A stretch of 64,000 nt of DNA from Trichomonas vaginalis G3 (taxonomy: Eukaryota > Parabasalia > Trichomonadida > Trichomonadidae). The notes under the pieces were generated by a model. That model was given only the letters and a program-made list of their open reading frames with translations. It was not told the DNA's origin and did no database searches. Below are positions 1 through 9,380 of this stretch, piece after piece; within the stretch, counting starts at the first letter, position 1, and the number at the start of each line of letters is the position of its first letter. The position numbers and the translations under genes were made by a program. The DNA lies in contig NC_067208.1 of assembly GCF_026262505.1 (NCBI RefSeq), forward strand, positions 9,309,962-9,373,961, read 5' to 3'.

Positions 1-3000
1 TTGCAAAGAAGAAGTTATTCTATCCGTGATGACCAGAAAGGAAAAACCAAAGAAGATTTTTAAAACATTGTGAGAAATGTAAAGAAAATAATGGAAGATT
101 AATTCAAGACGTTCAATTGCAAAACACACAACAACCATATGCACCACATATCACGAAACAGAAGATATATCAATGGCTATTAGCACATAATTTGCAGGAA
201 TATTATAAACCAACAAGATATTATATTACTTTTGACTTCGAAACATTAGAGACTAAAGAAGAACTTCAACTTTCTGAATGTGCAACTTTGAACGCTTACT
301 TAAAACCATTTATGGTATCATCAACTGTCAAAATAAAGCCGCAAACGGACTCTTTGAGTCCTGAAGGTCTTTCAGACCGAAGCGGCGAGGTCGTAGACCG
401 TGATAAAACATTTACGAGGAATTTTTGCTTAACATCAAGTGATTCTTTTATTTCTGATTGGATTGAGTTTTTATTTTCAACCTGTTCATTAGTTGCTAAA
501 TCAAATATTGAACAATATGAAGAATTAATGAAGCCGCAAACGGACCAAACGGCGGGGACTTTGTCCATACATTAAATGAAAACAAAAGGAAGCATTTAAA
601 GAACTTTAGATGAGGAATTCAATAAAGTGAATATCATAGGTTTTAATTCGGGAAAGTTTGATTTAAATTTAATTCTTCGTGATTTAAACACTGCAAAATG
701 GAAAATAAAATCAATGCTGGGTTCATCTTCTCAATTTAAGCAAATCATTGTAAAGAAAACAAACTGTCCATATGAATTAAGATTTATTGACATCAGAAAT
801 TATATAGCGGGTGGAACATTAGACCAATTCACTCAAGATTTCGGAAACAATAAATCACGTGTTAAATCCTTTTTCCCTTATCAATTCATCACGTGGGAAA
901 ATTACGAAGATGAATTATATAAAGGAACCATTCACGAAAGATTCATTTTATTCAGCATTAACTCAAGAAACAATATCCGATTCAGATTATCAAATATATC
1001 TCAATGATGCTAAAAATTTTGAGAATAGATTAGAATATTTTATTCATTATTGCAATAAAGACGTTGAAATTATGATTGACCCAATTGATAAAATTATTGA
1101 AGAAACATTTGTTTATAAAATTGACATGCTTCATAATCTTTCTTTATCATCGAATGCATCAATGATTCGTTACGCGTTAGCATATAAGAACTTCAATCCT
1201 AACGAAACATATCCAGAAGAAGAAAATGTGGAATCAAGTTTTGAATTAACGAAAAAGTATTGGAAATATAAAATTGAATCATATAAGAAACAAGATGAAA
1301 AAGCAGAAAGGGATACTAAAAACAATGTTTCAATGGATGACTATCAATACTATCACGATTTAATCCTTTCATCTAAATGCAAAATGTGTGGTAAAGCGTT
1401 TACATATGCTAATAAACCAACATTGGATAGAATCGATAATGAAAAACCACATACCAAAGAAAATTGTCAGTTAATGTGTTGTTATTGCAATGTCGTAAAA
1501 TCAAATAAAGATGAAGATGTTCAACGTTTAAGAATCAATTTAAGAAATTATACATTAAAAAATAATTTACCAATGACTTTAGATTCAGTTGAAGCTTATC
1601 ACATTCTCCGTAATGGAATTACTGGTGGTCTATCAAATGTTCAACATCGTGTTAATCTTAAAGGAATCACGCACATTAATAAACTTTCATATAATCCAGA
1701 AACTAAAACTGTATCAAATGAGGACACCACCAACATTATGACTCATTTCGTTGGTGTTGACTTTAATTCATTATATCCTTCATCATTTTCATCTAATCCT
1801 CATGATTTCATTCAATATACTGACCATAAAATGTATATGCCGGGAAGATTGAATGGTGTTATCATTTGTGATACAGCAACAAAGAAAGCAAAAGCACTGG
1901 GAATATTAGAAAGAAAAATACTTTATTCGTGGCTGAAGTAAAGGGTCACATTGATGAAAAATACATTAATGATTACATAAACTTTTTACCAATAATAAGA
2001 AACTTAGATATTATCACAGATGAAAAAACAATTGGCAGTTTTATGTATAATTACATGAAATCAAACAATCTACCAGTTGACCAGAAACAGAGAAATTAAC
2101 TCAGTTAGCATCAACACACAACCAATATCAACCATTTTCTTCTTATTATCTTTGGTATCTAATAGACAGATTTCATTTTATCATTGATGATATTCAATCA
2201 ATTTTAACATTTACGAAAAACACTTGTTTTAATGAATTTGCGAACGAATTTATGAACGAAAGACAAAAGGCTGAATTAGAAGGAAATAAAGGAAAAAGTT
2301 TATTTTGCAAGATTTCACTTAATGGATCATATGGTTACGATGCAATGAATACACAAAATTACGCAAAGACTAAAATAATGAATGCACAGAAGGCACGCGT
2401 TGCATGTATGTCAAATAAGTTTAAAAACATAAGAGAAATAGGTGAAGATACGTATCAAGTGATGCTTAAAGATAGATTTTATAGATGTGATACATGTTTA
2501 CAAGAGGCATTCTTCACTTTAGATAACGCAAAATACTGGTATTTGGTTTTCATTTATGATTTTATGTATAAATGCATGAATGTTAATCGTTTTCATTTCA
2601 TTGAAGGTGATACTGATTCATCTTATTGGGCAATCGCTGGCGACCCAAATCTTCCTAACACTCAAGCATTTCAAGCAATTGTTACTGATAAACAATTTTA
2701 TGATAAAAACATTTACAAATTCGCACCTTTTGATTTCTTTTGTTTTAATGAGAAATTTAAACCTAAATTAAAGAATAAAGCTGAAGAAAAAGCACATGAG
2801 AAGAAGTTATTGGGTTTAGCAATTGAGAAACAAGGTGATAACATGGTTGCTTTATGCCCAAGTGTTATACATCATTCAACGGTTCAATTGATGGAAGTGA
2901 TTTTAAAAAGATTGCACAAAAAATGAAAGGAGTTAGTTTACGACAAAATAAACAATTAACACCTAAAAATTATTTGGATATAATAAATGATAAAGTGATA

Positions 3001-3135
3001 TTTGATGGTCAGAATATTAATTTACAACTTAAAAACGGGTCAATGACTCGCTTAACAATTGGTAAGACTGCATTAACAGGAGCACACACTAAGGCTGTGT
3101 GTTGTGAAAATGGATGTTGTATGCCATTTATTTAA
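1..3135 (+). pseudogene. Polinton protein-primed DNA polymerase B (broken)
   Basis: Family B DNA polymerase of the protein-primed type, the enzyme that copies the element. Visible parts in order: a cysteine pair near 70-85, an exonuclease-type DFE motif near 235-240, an HNH-like zinc motif at about 1,375-1,510, palm motif A (DFNSLYPS, about 1,760), motif B (K-x-NGSYG, about 2,300) and motif C (GDTDSS, about 2,610). The reading continues left of base 1, so the true start is not in the window. It is a fossil with roughly four to five breaks. Two clusters of tiny palindromes lie in its 5' third. Family assignment is secure from the motifs; activity is not expected. Confidence 0.88.
339..566. repeat. 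Clusters of three-base-loop mini-palindromes in polymerase gene
   Basis: At 339-399 four small hairpins follow one another: CCG/CGG with a CAAA loop, GGACTC/GAGTCC with loop TTT, GGTCT/AGACC with loop TTC, and GGTC/GACC with loop GTA. A second cluster at 534-566 starts with the same CCG-CAAA-CGG motif and ends with GGAC-TTT-GTCC. Similar units occur at 3,598-3,610, 5,270-5,297, 14,327-14,352 and 14,521-14,560. They are GC-richer than their surroundings and look like small palindromic insertions. Confidence 0.7.
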
Positions 3136-3388
3136 TAAAATGCCACAGAAGAGACAAAAGGAACCGTTAATGATGTTTTTGATACTATGATTCAAAGAGG
3201 TGGGCACCCTTAAAACATTTATTTTATTTTTATATAAATGGATAACTCAGATTTAGAAAATTTAATTGATGATTTAGTACTTAATCAAAAATTTCTTAGT
3301 TATTATGATTAAAAGCATATCTCCAAAAATATAATAATATAACGGGTGATGATATGGATATTATTATCCATATTATAAAAATGAAATT

Positions 3389-4582
3389 TTGAAATATCAT
3401 GATAGAATAATTTCTAAAATTAAAGACAAAATTAAAAATAATGAATATTCAAAGGGAAAAACTAAATCACAACTTAAACAGTTGAAAGATTTCAAAAATA
3501 AAGTATTAACAGAAGAAGATATTGATGAATTATATAATTTATATAATCCTGAGCCGCAAAAGCAAAAGGAGCAAAAACCAAAGGTACAAAACGCCCAGGT
3601 CCTTCAGACCATAAATGATGCACAAGCTTTAATTTATGATTCATTAGTTAAACCATATTCAGCCCGACTTTTAAATGAAGATCAACTTTTGGAATTCATC
3701 CTTCAACATAAACTCGAAGCGGGAAAGTATATTAAACCTTTATATACAGCATATTTAAAACAAATGAATAGAATACATCCAGAATTAATGAAGGAAGGAA
3801 TGAATTCCAAAACTTCATCATCCAAAATCAAAGCAGATAAAATTAAACCACTTGCAACACCAAAACCTCTAACGACAGTACCTGCAACACCAAAACCACC
3901 TCCTCCTTCAGTTAATCCTTCATCATTCACTTTATTATATCCATTTCAAACATTAAAGAAACAAAAAGATTTTAAAAAGGATTTCAAAATATTAAATAAA
4001 CCAACTGACCCAAAAATTCAACCGTTAAAGGAAAAATTTAGTCGCCCTTCATTTGCTCCATATCCATATTCATATGAAATCGATCATTTAGAATATTCAA
4101 AAGGAAACGTTACTTATTTATTTGCCATTAACATTAACACCAGATATTTATATTGCATTCCAGTGAAAGGGAAAACAGAACAGGAAACAAGAAGAGCTAT
4201 TCAATACTTACTAGATCATGAAAGAGTAGATAATATAAGGGGTGATGGTGATAAAGGATTTCAGGCAGCTATGACTCATTATTTCCCACAAATTAATTTT
4301 TACTTTTCATCCTCTCCATATACGTTTCATAATAAAATAGTTGATGCGGTAATGAGAACTCTTAGAGATGCGTTAGGGGTTAACGGTCAGATATACTGGG
4401 ATGGAAATCATGACTCCATCATACAACAGTTAGTATATTATTACAATAATACATGGCATAGAACAATAAACATGAAACCGGTGGAAATGAAAAATGATAT
4501 TTCAAAAGAATGGGAATATATTAGAAAGCAAATGGAAAGGTTGAATGATGTTAAACGTGAACAAATTAATTCGGGCTCATGA
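3389..4582 (+). CDS. Polinton integrase (retroviral-type DDE)
   Basis: A 397-residue integrase of the retrovirus/Polinton rve superfamily, which would join element ends to the target DNA. The C-terminal two-thirds holds the RNase H-like core, with the first Asp region in EIDHLEYSKG (about residue 230), the second in IRGDGDKGF (about 285) and the third catalytic region near 315-325, then a YNNTWHRT segment typical of Polinton and Ty3-type integrases. The N-terminal third is lysine- and proline-rich (linker TPKPLTT, TPKPPPPS). The core looks whole. The coding signal may begin slightly upstream, near the ATG at 3,238, so the start is uncertain. Its stop overlaps the next gene's start by four bases. 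Confidence 0.85.
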   Translation: MKYHDRIISKIKDKIKNNEYSKGKTKSQLKQLKDFKNKVLTEEDIDELYNLYNPEPQKQKEQKPKVQNAQVLQTINDAQALIYDSLVKPYSARLLNEDQLLEFILQHKLEAGKYIKPLYTAYLKQMNRIHPELMKEGMNSKTSSSKIKADKIKPLATPKPLTTVPATPKPPPPSVNPSSFTLLYPFQTLKKQKDFKKDFKILNKPTDPKIQPLKEKFSRPSFAPYPYSYEIDHLEYSKGNVTYLFAININTRYLYCIPVKGKTEQETRRAIQYLLDHERVDNIRGDGDKGFQAAMTHYFPQINFYFSSSPYTFHNKIVDAVMRTLRDALGVNGQIYWDGNHDSIIQQLVYYYNNTWHRTINMKPVEMKNDISKEWEYIRKQMERLNDVKREQINSGS

Positions 4583-4782
4583 ATTTTAAACAAGGGGATA
4601 AAGTTTTGATTCATCTCGATTATGGAAAAACTGATAAATCAATGACAAAAAGAAGACGAAGATTTGACACAATAGCTGAATTTGTTAGATATATTAACGG
4701 CAATGCATTAGTTGAGGTTAACAATAAATTAATAGAAATTCCGATTTATTTTATTACTCCATTATATTTAAATAATATTTAA
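4579..4782 (+). CDS. Small basic SH3/chromo-like protein after integrase
   Basis: A 67-residue protein starting in an ATGA overlap with the integrase stop, so the two are probably co-transcribed. It begins FKQGDKVLIHLDYGKTDKS, followed by a KRRRRF basic stretch and beta-strand-like segments ending IPIYFITPLYL. This resembles the small SH3-like or chromo-like C-terminal domain often attached to integrases, where it binds DNA or chromatin; here it is a separate reading frame. The function is inferred from position and fold-like pattern only. It looks whole. Confidence 0.6.
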   Translation: MNFKQGDKVLIHLDYGKTDKSMTKRRRRFDTIAEFVRYINGNALVEVNNKLIEIPIYFITPLYLNNI

Positions 4783-4801
4783 TTTTTTTATTTCGTAAGA
4801 A

Positions 4802-5072
4802 ATGAGTGACAACGAAGCATCAAGAGTCCAGACAATGAATATAAAAAGAAACTAAACAGAATTAAATCAAAAATATGCTATTACAAAAAGAAGCCACAAT
4901 GCGGTGGGGTTGAAAACGATAAAGAGAGGAAAGAAATAATCGAAAAATTAGAAACTTACCGTTCAATCCTTAAACTGAGTGAAGCAAAAATAAAAGAATT
5001 TAATAGAATAAATAAATTGATTGGAAGAGATGAATTTAATAAAGATGAATTTTTAAACTCAATCCAAATTTA
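4802..5072 (+). pseudogene. Small Polinton gene, unknown (broken)
   Basis: A short plus-strand coding remnant that begins with ATG a few bases after an AT-rich leader of the kind seen before other genes of the element. It is rich in Lys, Glu and Ile, contains KKPQCGG, and predicts a helical C-terminal half. I do not recognise the family. It appears to carry about one break. Its end meets the stop of the convergent small gene on the other strand. Confidence 0.45.
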
Positions 5073-5234
5073 ATTTTTATTCCTCTTTGACAACATCTCT
5101 CTTTCCATCATTACTGCATAACCACATTTTCTCAATTTTAGTGGTTTGTTATTTTTAACATGTTCTTGCATCATTTTTATCATTTCCTCCCTTGTTATGA
5201 TTCGTGGTAAATTTTGAGCTTGTGGGGTATTCAT
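5070..5234 (-). CDS. Small Polinton protein, unknown (54 aa)
   Basis: A 54-codon minus-strand frame starting MNTPQAQNLPRIITREEM and ending in a Lys-rich tail. The start is chosen because it is preceded by the TTTTATCATAA-type leader found before several genes of this element, and because its upstream 42 bases are duplicated in front of the small gene at 6,136-6,237. It is probably helical and basic, with no recognised domain. It looks whole but is short, so its reality rests mainly on the leader and position. Confidence 0.5.
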   Translation of the reverse strand: MNTPQAQNLPRIITREEMIKMMQEHVKNNKPLKLRKCGYAVMMEREMLSKRNKN

Positions 5235-5468
5235 TTATGATAAAAATAAAAATTTAAATTATGCTGTTTGCTCTTTTGGAGCTCAAGACTTTCAGTCCGT
5301 TCTAAAGTTTGAGACAACAGGACATTTTGACAACAACACAGGAAATAAATGTTATCGTTTATGTTTTCATTAATGATTTTAGGTTATTCAATAATTAATT
5401 AATTATTTTTGAATAACTGGGAAATAAATTTACGTCAAATATGCAATTTATAAAATCTTATGTCGACA

Positions 5469-5541
5469 GGCTACGTAGCACAGTGGTCAAAGGTGGTGTT
5501 ATGGAGGGGTCAGGGTCTGTGGTTCGAACCGCGACAGCGCC
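5469..5541 (+). other. tRNA-like sequence with pol III A and B boxes (degenerate)
   Basis: TAGCACAGTGG (5,476-5,486) matches a tRNA A box and GGTTCGAACC (5,521-5,530) matches a B box. Their spacing from a 5' GGCTACG at 5,469 is what a tRNA would have. However, only about four of seven acceptor pairs form, the T-stem pairs poorly and no anticodon stem is visible. A T-rich stretch follows. It may be a tRNA pseudogene or the head of a tRNA-derived retroelement; it is not a functional tRNA as read. Confidence 0.4.
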
Positions 5542-5606
5542 GTATTTTCTTATTTTCTTTATTTGTCTTGTTTGTCGTGAATAAAAAGTGTCATAAAAGT
5601 GCTCTA

Positions 5607-5682
5607 TCTTCCACGGGAATAAATAAAAAATTTACTTTATTTCTTCTTTATTTCTTCTTTATTTCTTTGTTCCCGTGGAAGA
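5607..5682. repeat. 13-bp perfect inverted repeat
   Basis: TCTTCCACGGGAA at 5,607-5,619 is the exact reverse complement of 5,670-5,682, with a 50-base AT-rich loop that contains a short TTTATTTCTTC tandem. It lies in the gene-free stretch between the tRNA-like sequence and the small gene at 5,867. It could be a terminator-like hairpin or a trace of a small insertion. No coding is supported across 5,285-5,866. Confidence 0.6.
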
Positions 5683-5866
5683 AGGGTTTTGCTGTTTTTT
5701 CTCAGCCGAAATCAATGATTTTTTTCATTTTTGGAATCCTTAGCGAATGAGGAATCTTTTCTCTCGTGGAAGCTTTGACCAAAAATATAATTTAGGTGAA
5801 GAGGTGAGATTCACCTGTTTTTTCACCTGTTTTTATGGTAGCAGTGAAATAAAATTTTGTTATCAG

Positions 5867-6049
5867 TTATTTTATCATCATTTTATTAAGTTCATCTTTA
5901 GTTAATAATTTGAATGGATTCGCTAATGTTCCACCTTGAGTCACAACACTTACCCTGGCTAATTGTGAAGAACCTGGGATAAGTACTCCACGAAATGATT
6001 TCATTGGTATCATTAATTTAGAAATAGTTGGCTTAATTAATTTGGTCAT
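5867..6049 (-). CDS. Small basic Polinton protein, unknown (60 aa)
   Basis: A 60-residue minus-strand protein, MTKLIKPTISKLMIPMKSF onward, with a GVLIPGSSQLARV segment and a Lys-rich end. The start is supported by the ATTTTTATCATAAATG-type leader directly in front, the same signal as at 5,234. It is basic and short, like core or packaging peptides of related elements, but I do not recognise a family. It looks whole. Confidence 0.5.
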   Translation of the reverse strand: MTKLIKPTISKLMIPMKSFRGVLIPGSSQLARVSVVTQGGTLANPFKLLTKDELNKMMIK

Positions 6050-6135
6050 TTATGATAAAAATAAAATTGCATAATTTAAATTTTTTTTCTTTCTCATTTT
6101 CTCATTTTTCATTCTGTTTTGGTTTCAGCAACTTT

Positions 6136-6237
6136 TCAAAGTTGTTGTCTTGTCAGTAACTTTAATTTTAACTTTGGATCAAATATTGGGTTTCCATCTT
6201 TATCTCTTCCAATAACACCATATGGTAGAATCTTCAT
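6136..6237 (-). CDS. Very small Polinton ORF (33 aa), tentative
   Basis: A 33-codon frame, MKILPYGVIGRDKDGNPIF onward, ends in a Lys/Leu-rich tail. Its start is preceded by the same 42-base leader as the gene ending its upstream region at 5,234. There is no known domain. It is listed because the leader duplication supports translation; it could equally be the remnant of a longer gene. Confidence 0.35.
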   Translation of the reverse strand: MKILPYGVIGRDKDGNPIFDPKLKLKLLTRQQL

Positions 6238-6315
6238 TTATACTAAAATAAAAATTTAAATTATGCTGTTTGCTCTTTTGGAGCTCCTAAAGTTTGTTTC
6301 ACAAACATTGAGCGT

Positions 6316-8073
6316 TCATTGAACTCTATACCATGCGAATACAGTCATAAATGGTGGCATGTAATCTTTACTTTGTCCCGTTGTTTGTGTATATCCTGAA
6401 ACGCGATGTGTATGGTTTCCTTCTCCCTGAGTGTCACTCCAGTAACAATTTATGGCAAACTTAACGTTGTCTTTAACATCATATCCTTTACCTTTTGTCA
6501 TTCCTGACCAATCCCAATATCTATGCTTATGCCAACCCGCTTGAGATGTGCTTAAATCAATGTAGTGACTGTGTGCAGGTAAATTTTCACCTGTAATCGT
6601 TTTACTTCCCCCTGTTTCCTTTGAAGAGTTTGCACAATACAAAAACCTGTCGACTATTTGTTCCCATGCACCAACACCAAACATTGCTTGAGGACCTCTC
6701 ACATCCATAGATGTATAAATAGAACCTACTGGGTTCATTAAATCAAACATATGAGATAATATAGGATTGTCTCTTTTGAACTTAAAATATAGTGTAACTA
6801 TTTCGGGTTTCTTCTGGTTTGTGTCAGAATATTTTTTATAATATAATCTTATGTTTTCAGGGTATGTAAAATCTTGACTATAATATTTATTTTTGTCATC
6901 TATATAATAATATACTATTCTCGTTTTTTCTATTGCATTATATCTTTTATATCTATAAAAATCTAAATATAATGTTTGCTTTTTTGGGTCTACACGTGCG
7001 TCAACACCATAGTCATAATAATACGGTGCTGGAGCTACGTTAGACAATGTCATATCTGTCATTTCATAAACTCTTAAATATTTCTTTTGTTCGTCTCCAT
7101 ATAAGTTTAAGTAACAGTTGTTGTCTAATGGAACTTTAACTTGTGTACCATCATTCTTTATATAGCCTACATACATTTCATTGTTATTTTTCGGAATGAG
7201 TTTATACCGTATACCATTTTTTAAGGAGTGTACAAACTCCCATCTAAAATATTTATTTTTCCATAGACGGAAAAGTCACCAGCAATAGTTTCAATATTTT
7301 AGTTTCCTATCAAACTTTGGTATATTTCATTCAATATTCTTTATTTGCTTTCTTCTCTAACTCATCGTTAACATAAGTTTTATCTGCTTTAAGGTCTAAA
7401 CATTCTGAAACCCATCCTGTATCAGCTTTAGTTTTAAGAATCTTCGATGTCCCGTCCATGATACCATTCAACCCTTTCTATAATTTCATTATCTTTTTCA
7501 TTAACATATTCCTTATTTGCCTTCTTCATTAACTCACTATCCACATATTCCTTATCTGCTTTCTTCATTAACTCACTATCCACATATTCCTTATCTGCTT
7601 TCTTCATTAACTCACTATCCACATATTCCTTATCTGCTTTCTTCATTAACTCACTATCCACATAGTCCCTTATCTGCCTTCTTCATTAACTCACTATCCA
7701 CATATTCCTTATCTGCTTTCTTCATTATGTCATTTAGGAAACCTTCTATGAATTCCTCATTTAAATTAAATCTTCCAATCTTCAAAACTTTAGGAAATGC
7801 ATTTAATGCGTAATATCTTTGTTCTTCTGGTGGAATTGATGTTATATCATCCGTTATTCCTTTAATTTTTGAATTCATAAATAAAATTTCTTTTATATTT
7901 GATATCACTGCACCACCCTTGCAAACGAATTCAAAATGGTCATTTTTCAATACTATCTCCAAATCTCCATATTTCAACCTTTGCGTTTGTTCTGCCGTCT
8001 TTGAATTATATGCATATGTGGCGTAAGTAATGGTCTGTGCCTTAAGTTGCTGTGGTTGCTGTTGTTTAATCAT
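6316..8073 (-). pseudogene. Polinton fibre-like protein with tail-collar-like end (broken)
   Basis: A fibre or attachment protein of the element, in fossil form with about two to three breaks. The N-terminal part (from 8,073) is Gln-rich and then globular. The middle carries a tandem 13-residue repeat, DSELMKKADKEYV, which is the heptad-like shaft pattern of trimeric fibres. The C-terminal part (to 6,316) has PVGSIYTS, a G-x-G-x-W segment, FLYCAN, LPAHSH, and a final PPFMTVFAWYR. That order matches phage tail-collar/receptor-binding tip domains. By analogy it would bind the host surface. The repeat, the tip motif and the position among structural genes all agree; the exact family is inferred. 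Confidence 0.7.
7506..7730. repeat. 39-bp tandem repeat in fibre gene
   Basis: Five to six head-to-tail 39-bp units encode 13-residue repeats (DSELMKKADKEYV) on the minus strand. The units are nearly identical, which suggests recent slippage or conversion, and they give the coiled-coil shaft of the fibre-like protein. Confidence 0.9.
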
Positions 8074-8097
8074 TTATTATGATTTAAAAATAAATAT

Positions 8098-8808
8098 TTA
8101 ATCTGTTATCTCATCAGCTATTTTTTCTATTTGAAATTGCCATAATATTTCATTCATAAATTCTAAATCACAATCAAATAGGTCAGTTATTCTAAATTTA
8201 ATATTTGATAAATCTTTTGAATGAAGAATAAATGAATTCCCGGATAATTGAAACGGATATGATAAAGAAAATATGTTTAAGTTGATGGATAAAATGTTTT
8301 GTATTGATGGGTAAGAGTTAGGGTCTAATGTTTGATGTGAAAATCTCATTGGGGTATTAACTTTATCACATTTGATTAAAATGAAATTGGAACCGGTGTC
8401 AGAATACAAAACATCCCCAACATCTTTTTCAAAATTTAATATCCCCAACAATGAACGAAGATGAGGAGTACAAAATTTAATTTTCAGCGGGAATTTAATA
8501 AGGTTATTTATTTCATCAAGTTCAAAAAGTTTATCAGGTTTTGATTTAAAATTTTCTTCATACCATATGATAAATGATTCATTTAAATAACTTAAAATTG
8601 TGTTAATATCCCATTTCGCGATCACATTATTTATATACATATCATACGTTTTTTCTTGGTCATCTTTAATAAATGATATATAATCTGAAGGGTCTAAAAG
8701 AATGGGATTAAATTTACCACTCACAGAAACGAGAGTAACATTATAAATTCCACTAACTGTTAAATTTAATTCACAACTATTATTCGAAATAATATTGATA
8801 ATTGACAT
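8098..8808 (-). CDS. Polinton protein, possible minor capsid (236 aa)
   Basis: A 236-residue protein starting MSIINIISNNSCELNLTVSG. It is rich in predicted beta strands: a hydrophobic strand pattern runs through 1-60 and again through about 150-225 (FSLSYPFQLSGNSFILHSKD, then NIKFRITDLFDCDLEF). Such a pattern suits a jelly-roll minor capsid or hexon-associated protein, but there is no diagnostic motif, so this is inference from strand pattern and position. It looks whole. Its start lies 19 bases from the divergent start at 8,828, so the two genes must share one control region. Confidence 0.6.
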   Translation of the reverse strand: MSIINIISNNSCELNLTVSGIYNVTLVSVSGKFNPILLDPSDYISFIKDDQEKTYDMYINNVIAKWDINTILSYLNESFIIWYEENFKSKPDKLFELDEINNLIKFPLKIKFCTPHLRSLLGILNFEKDVGDVLYSDTGSNFILIKCDKVNTPMRFSHQTLDPNSYPSIQNILSINLNIFSLSYPFQLSGNSFILHSKDLSNIKFRITDLFDCDLEFMNEILWQFQIEKIADEITD

Positions 8809-8827
8809 TTTTATTACGATTAAAAAT
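8809..8827. promoter_or_regulatory. 19-bp divergent promoter between two Polinton genes
   Basis: Only 19 AT-rich bases separate the ATG of the minus-strand gene (8,808) from the ATG of the plus-strand gene (8,828). The box reads TTTTTATTACGA on one side and TTTTTAATCGTA on the other, close to the TTTTTATCATAAATG leader of other genes here. It is probably a two-way promoter with almost leaderless transcripts. Confidence 0.5.
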
Positions 8828-9307
8828 ATGGTAAAGCGTTATTTTCCAGTGATAAATAAAACTAGAATAAGATTACCTCAAGAATTCATAAATTCAACGA
8901 ATAAGAAATTCATTCATGTTATAAATTTCAGTGTTTTCAGAAAATATGAGTCAATGTCATATTCATCATCGGGTTATATTTCACTTCATTCAAATTTAGT
9001 TCAATCAAACCCATATAATGACCATTTCATAAGATTTTCAGATGGTATTAAAAATGTAATTGATAGATTAAAATATGAACAGATTGACAATATCGAATTT
9101 TTGGAATTTTGGTTTAAATATCCTGATGGAAAAAAGATTGAAGTTAAAGATAAAGCTGATACTATAACAAAAACAATTACAATGACCGATCCAGATAGTG
9201 GGGAACAAAAAGAAATAAAACAAACGATAGAAACTGGTGAAAGGTCAATTATTATTGATTATGATTCAAAGGATTATTATTCAATAATGTTAATGCTTGA
9301 ATATTAA
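8828..9307 (+). CDS. Polinton protein, unknown (159 aa)
   Basis: The frame is open from 8,795, but the ATG at 8,828 is preferred because the upstream residues overlap the divergent gene and the leader. The product starts MVKRYFPVINKTRIRLPQEF, and is strand-rich in its first half. It has a KDKADTITKTITMTDPDSG segment in the middle and an acidic end (DYDSKDYYSIMLMLEY). I recognise no domain. It is the only plus-strand gene inside the structural block. It looks whole. Confidence 0.6.
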   Translation: MVKRYFPVINKTRIRLPQEFINSTNKKFIHVINFSVFRKYESMSYSSSGYISLHSNLVQSNPYNDHFIRFSDGIKNVIDRLKYEQIDNIEFLEFWFKYPDGKKIEVKDKADTITKTITMTDPDSGEQKEIKQTIETGERSIIIDYDSKDYYSIMLMLEY

Positions 9308-9380
9308 ATAGCCTTAACAAAGAATTTTTCAAGTGATATTTTATATTCATCAACTATTTTATTATAAATATCATTATATG

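Larger units (their letters stand above)
5243..6286. repeat. 42-bp leader duplicated at 5,243-5,284 and 6,245-6,286
   Basis: The same 42 bases, running from AAAATAAAAATTTAAATT to a GGAGCTC end, occur at 5,243-5,284 and 6,245-6,286. Each copy lies just upstream, on the minus strand, of a small gene start (5,234 and 6,237). This suggests a duplicated promoter or leader cassette. Confidence 0.75.

Noticed and set aside
5469-5541. Functional tRNA gene
   Set aside because: Acceptor and T stems do not pair and no anticodon stem can be drawn; kept only as tRNA-like.
7517-7813. Plus-strand frame over the fibre repeats
   Set aside because: Shadow of the 39-bp repeat, which has a clear coiled-coil reading on the minus strand.
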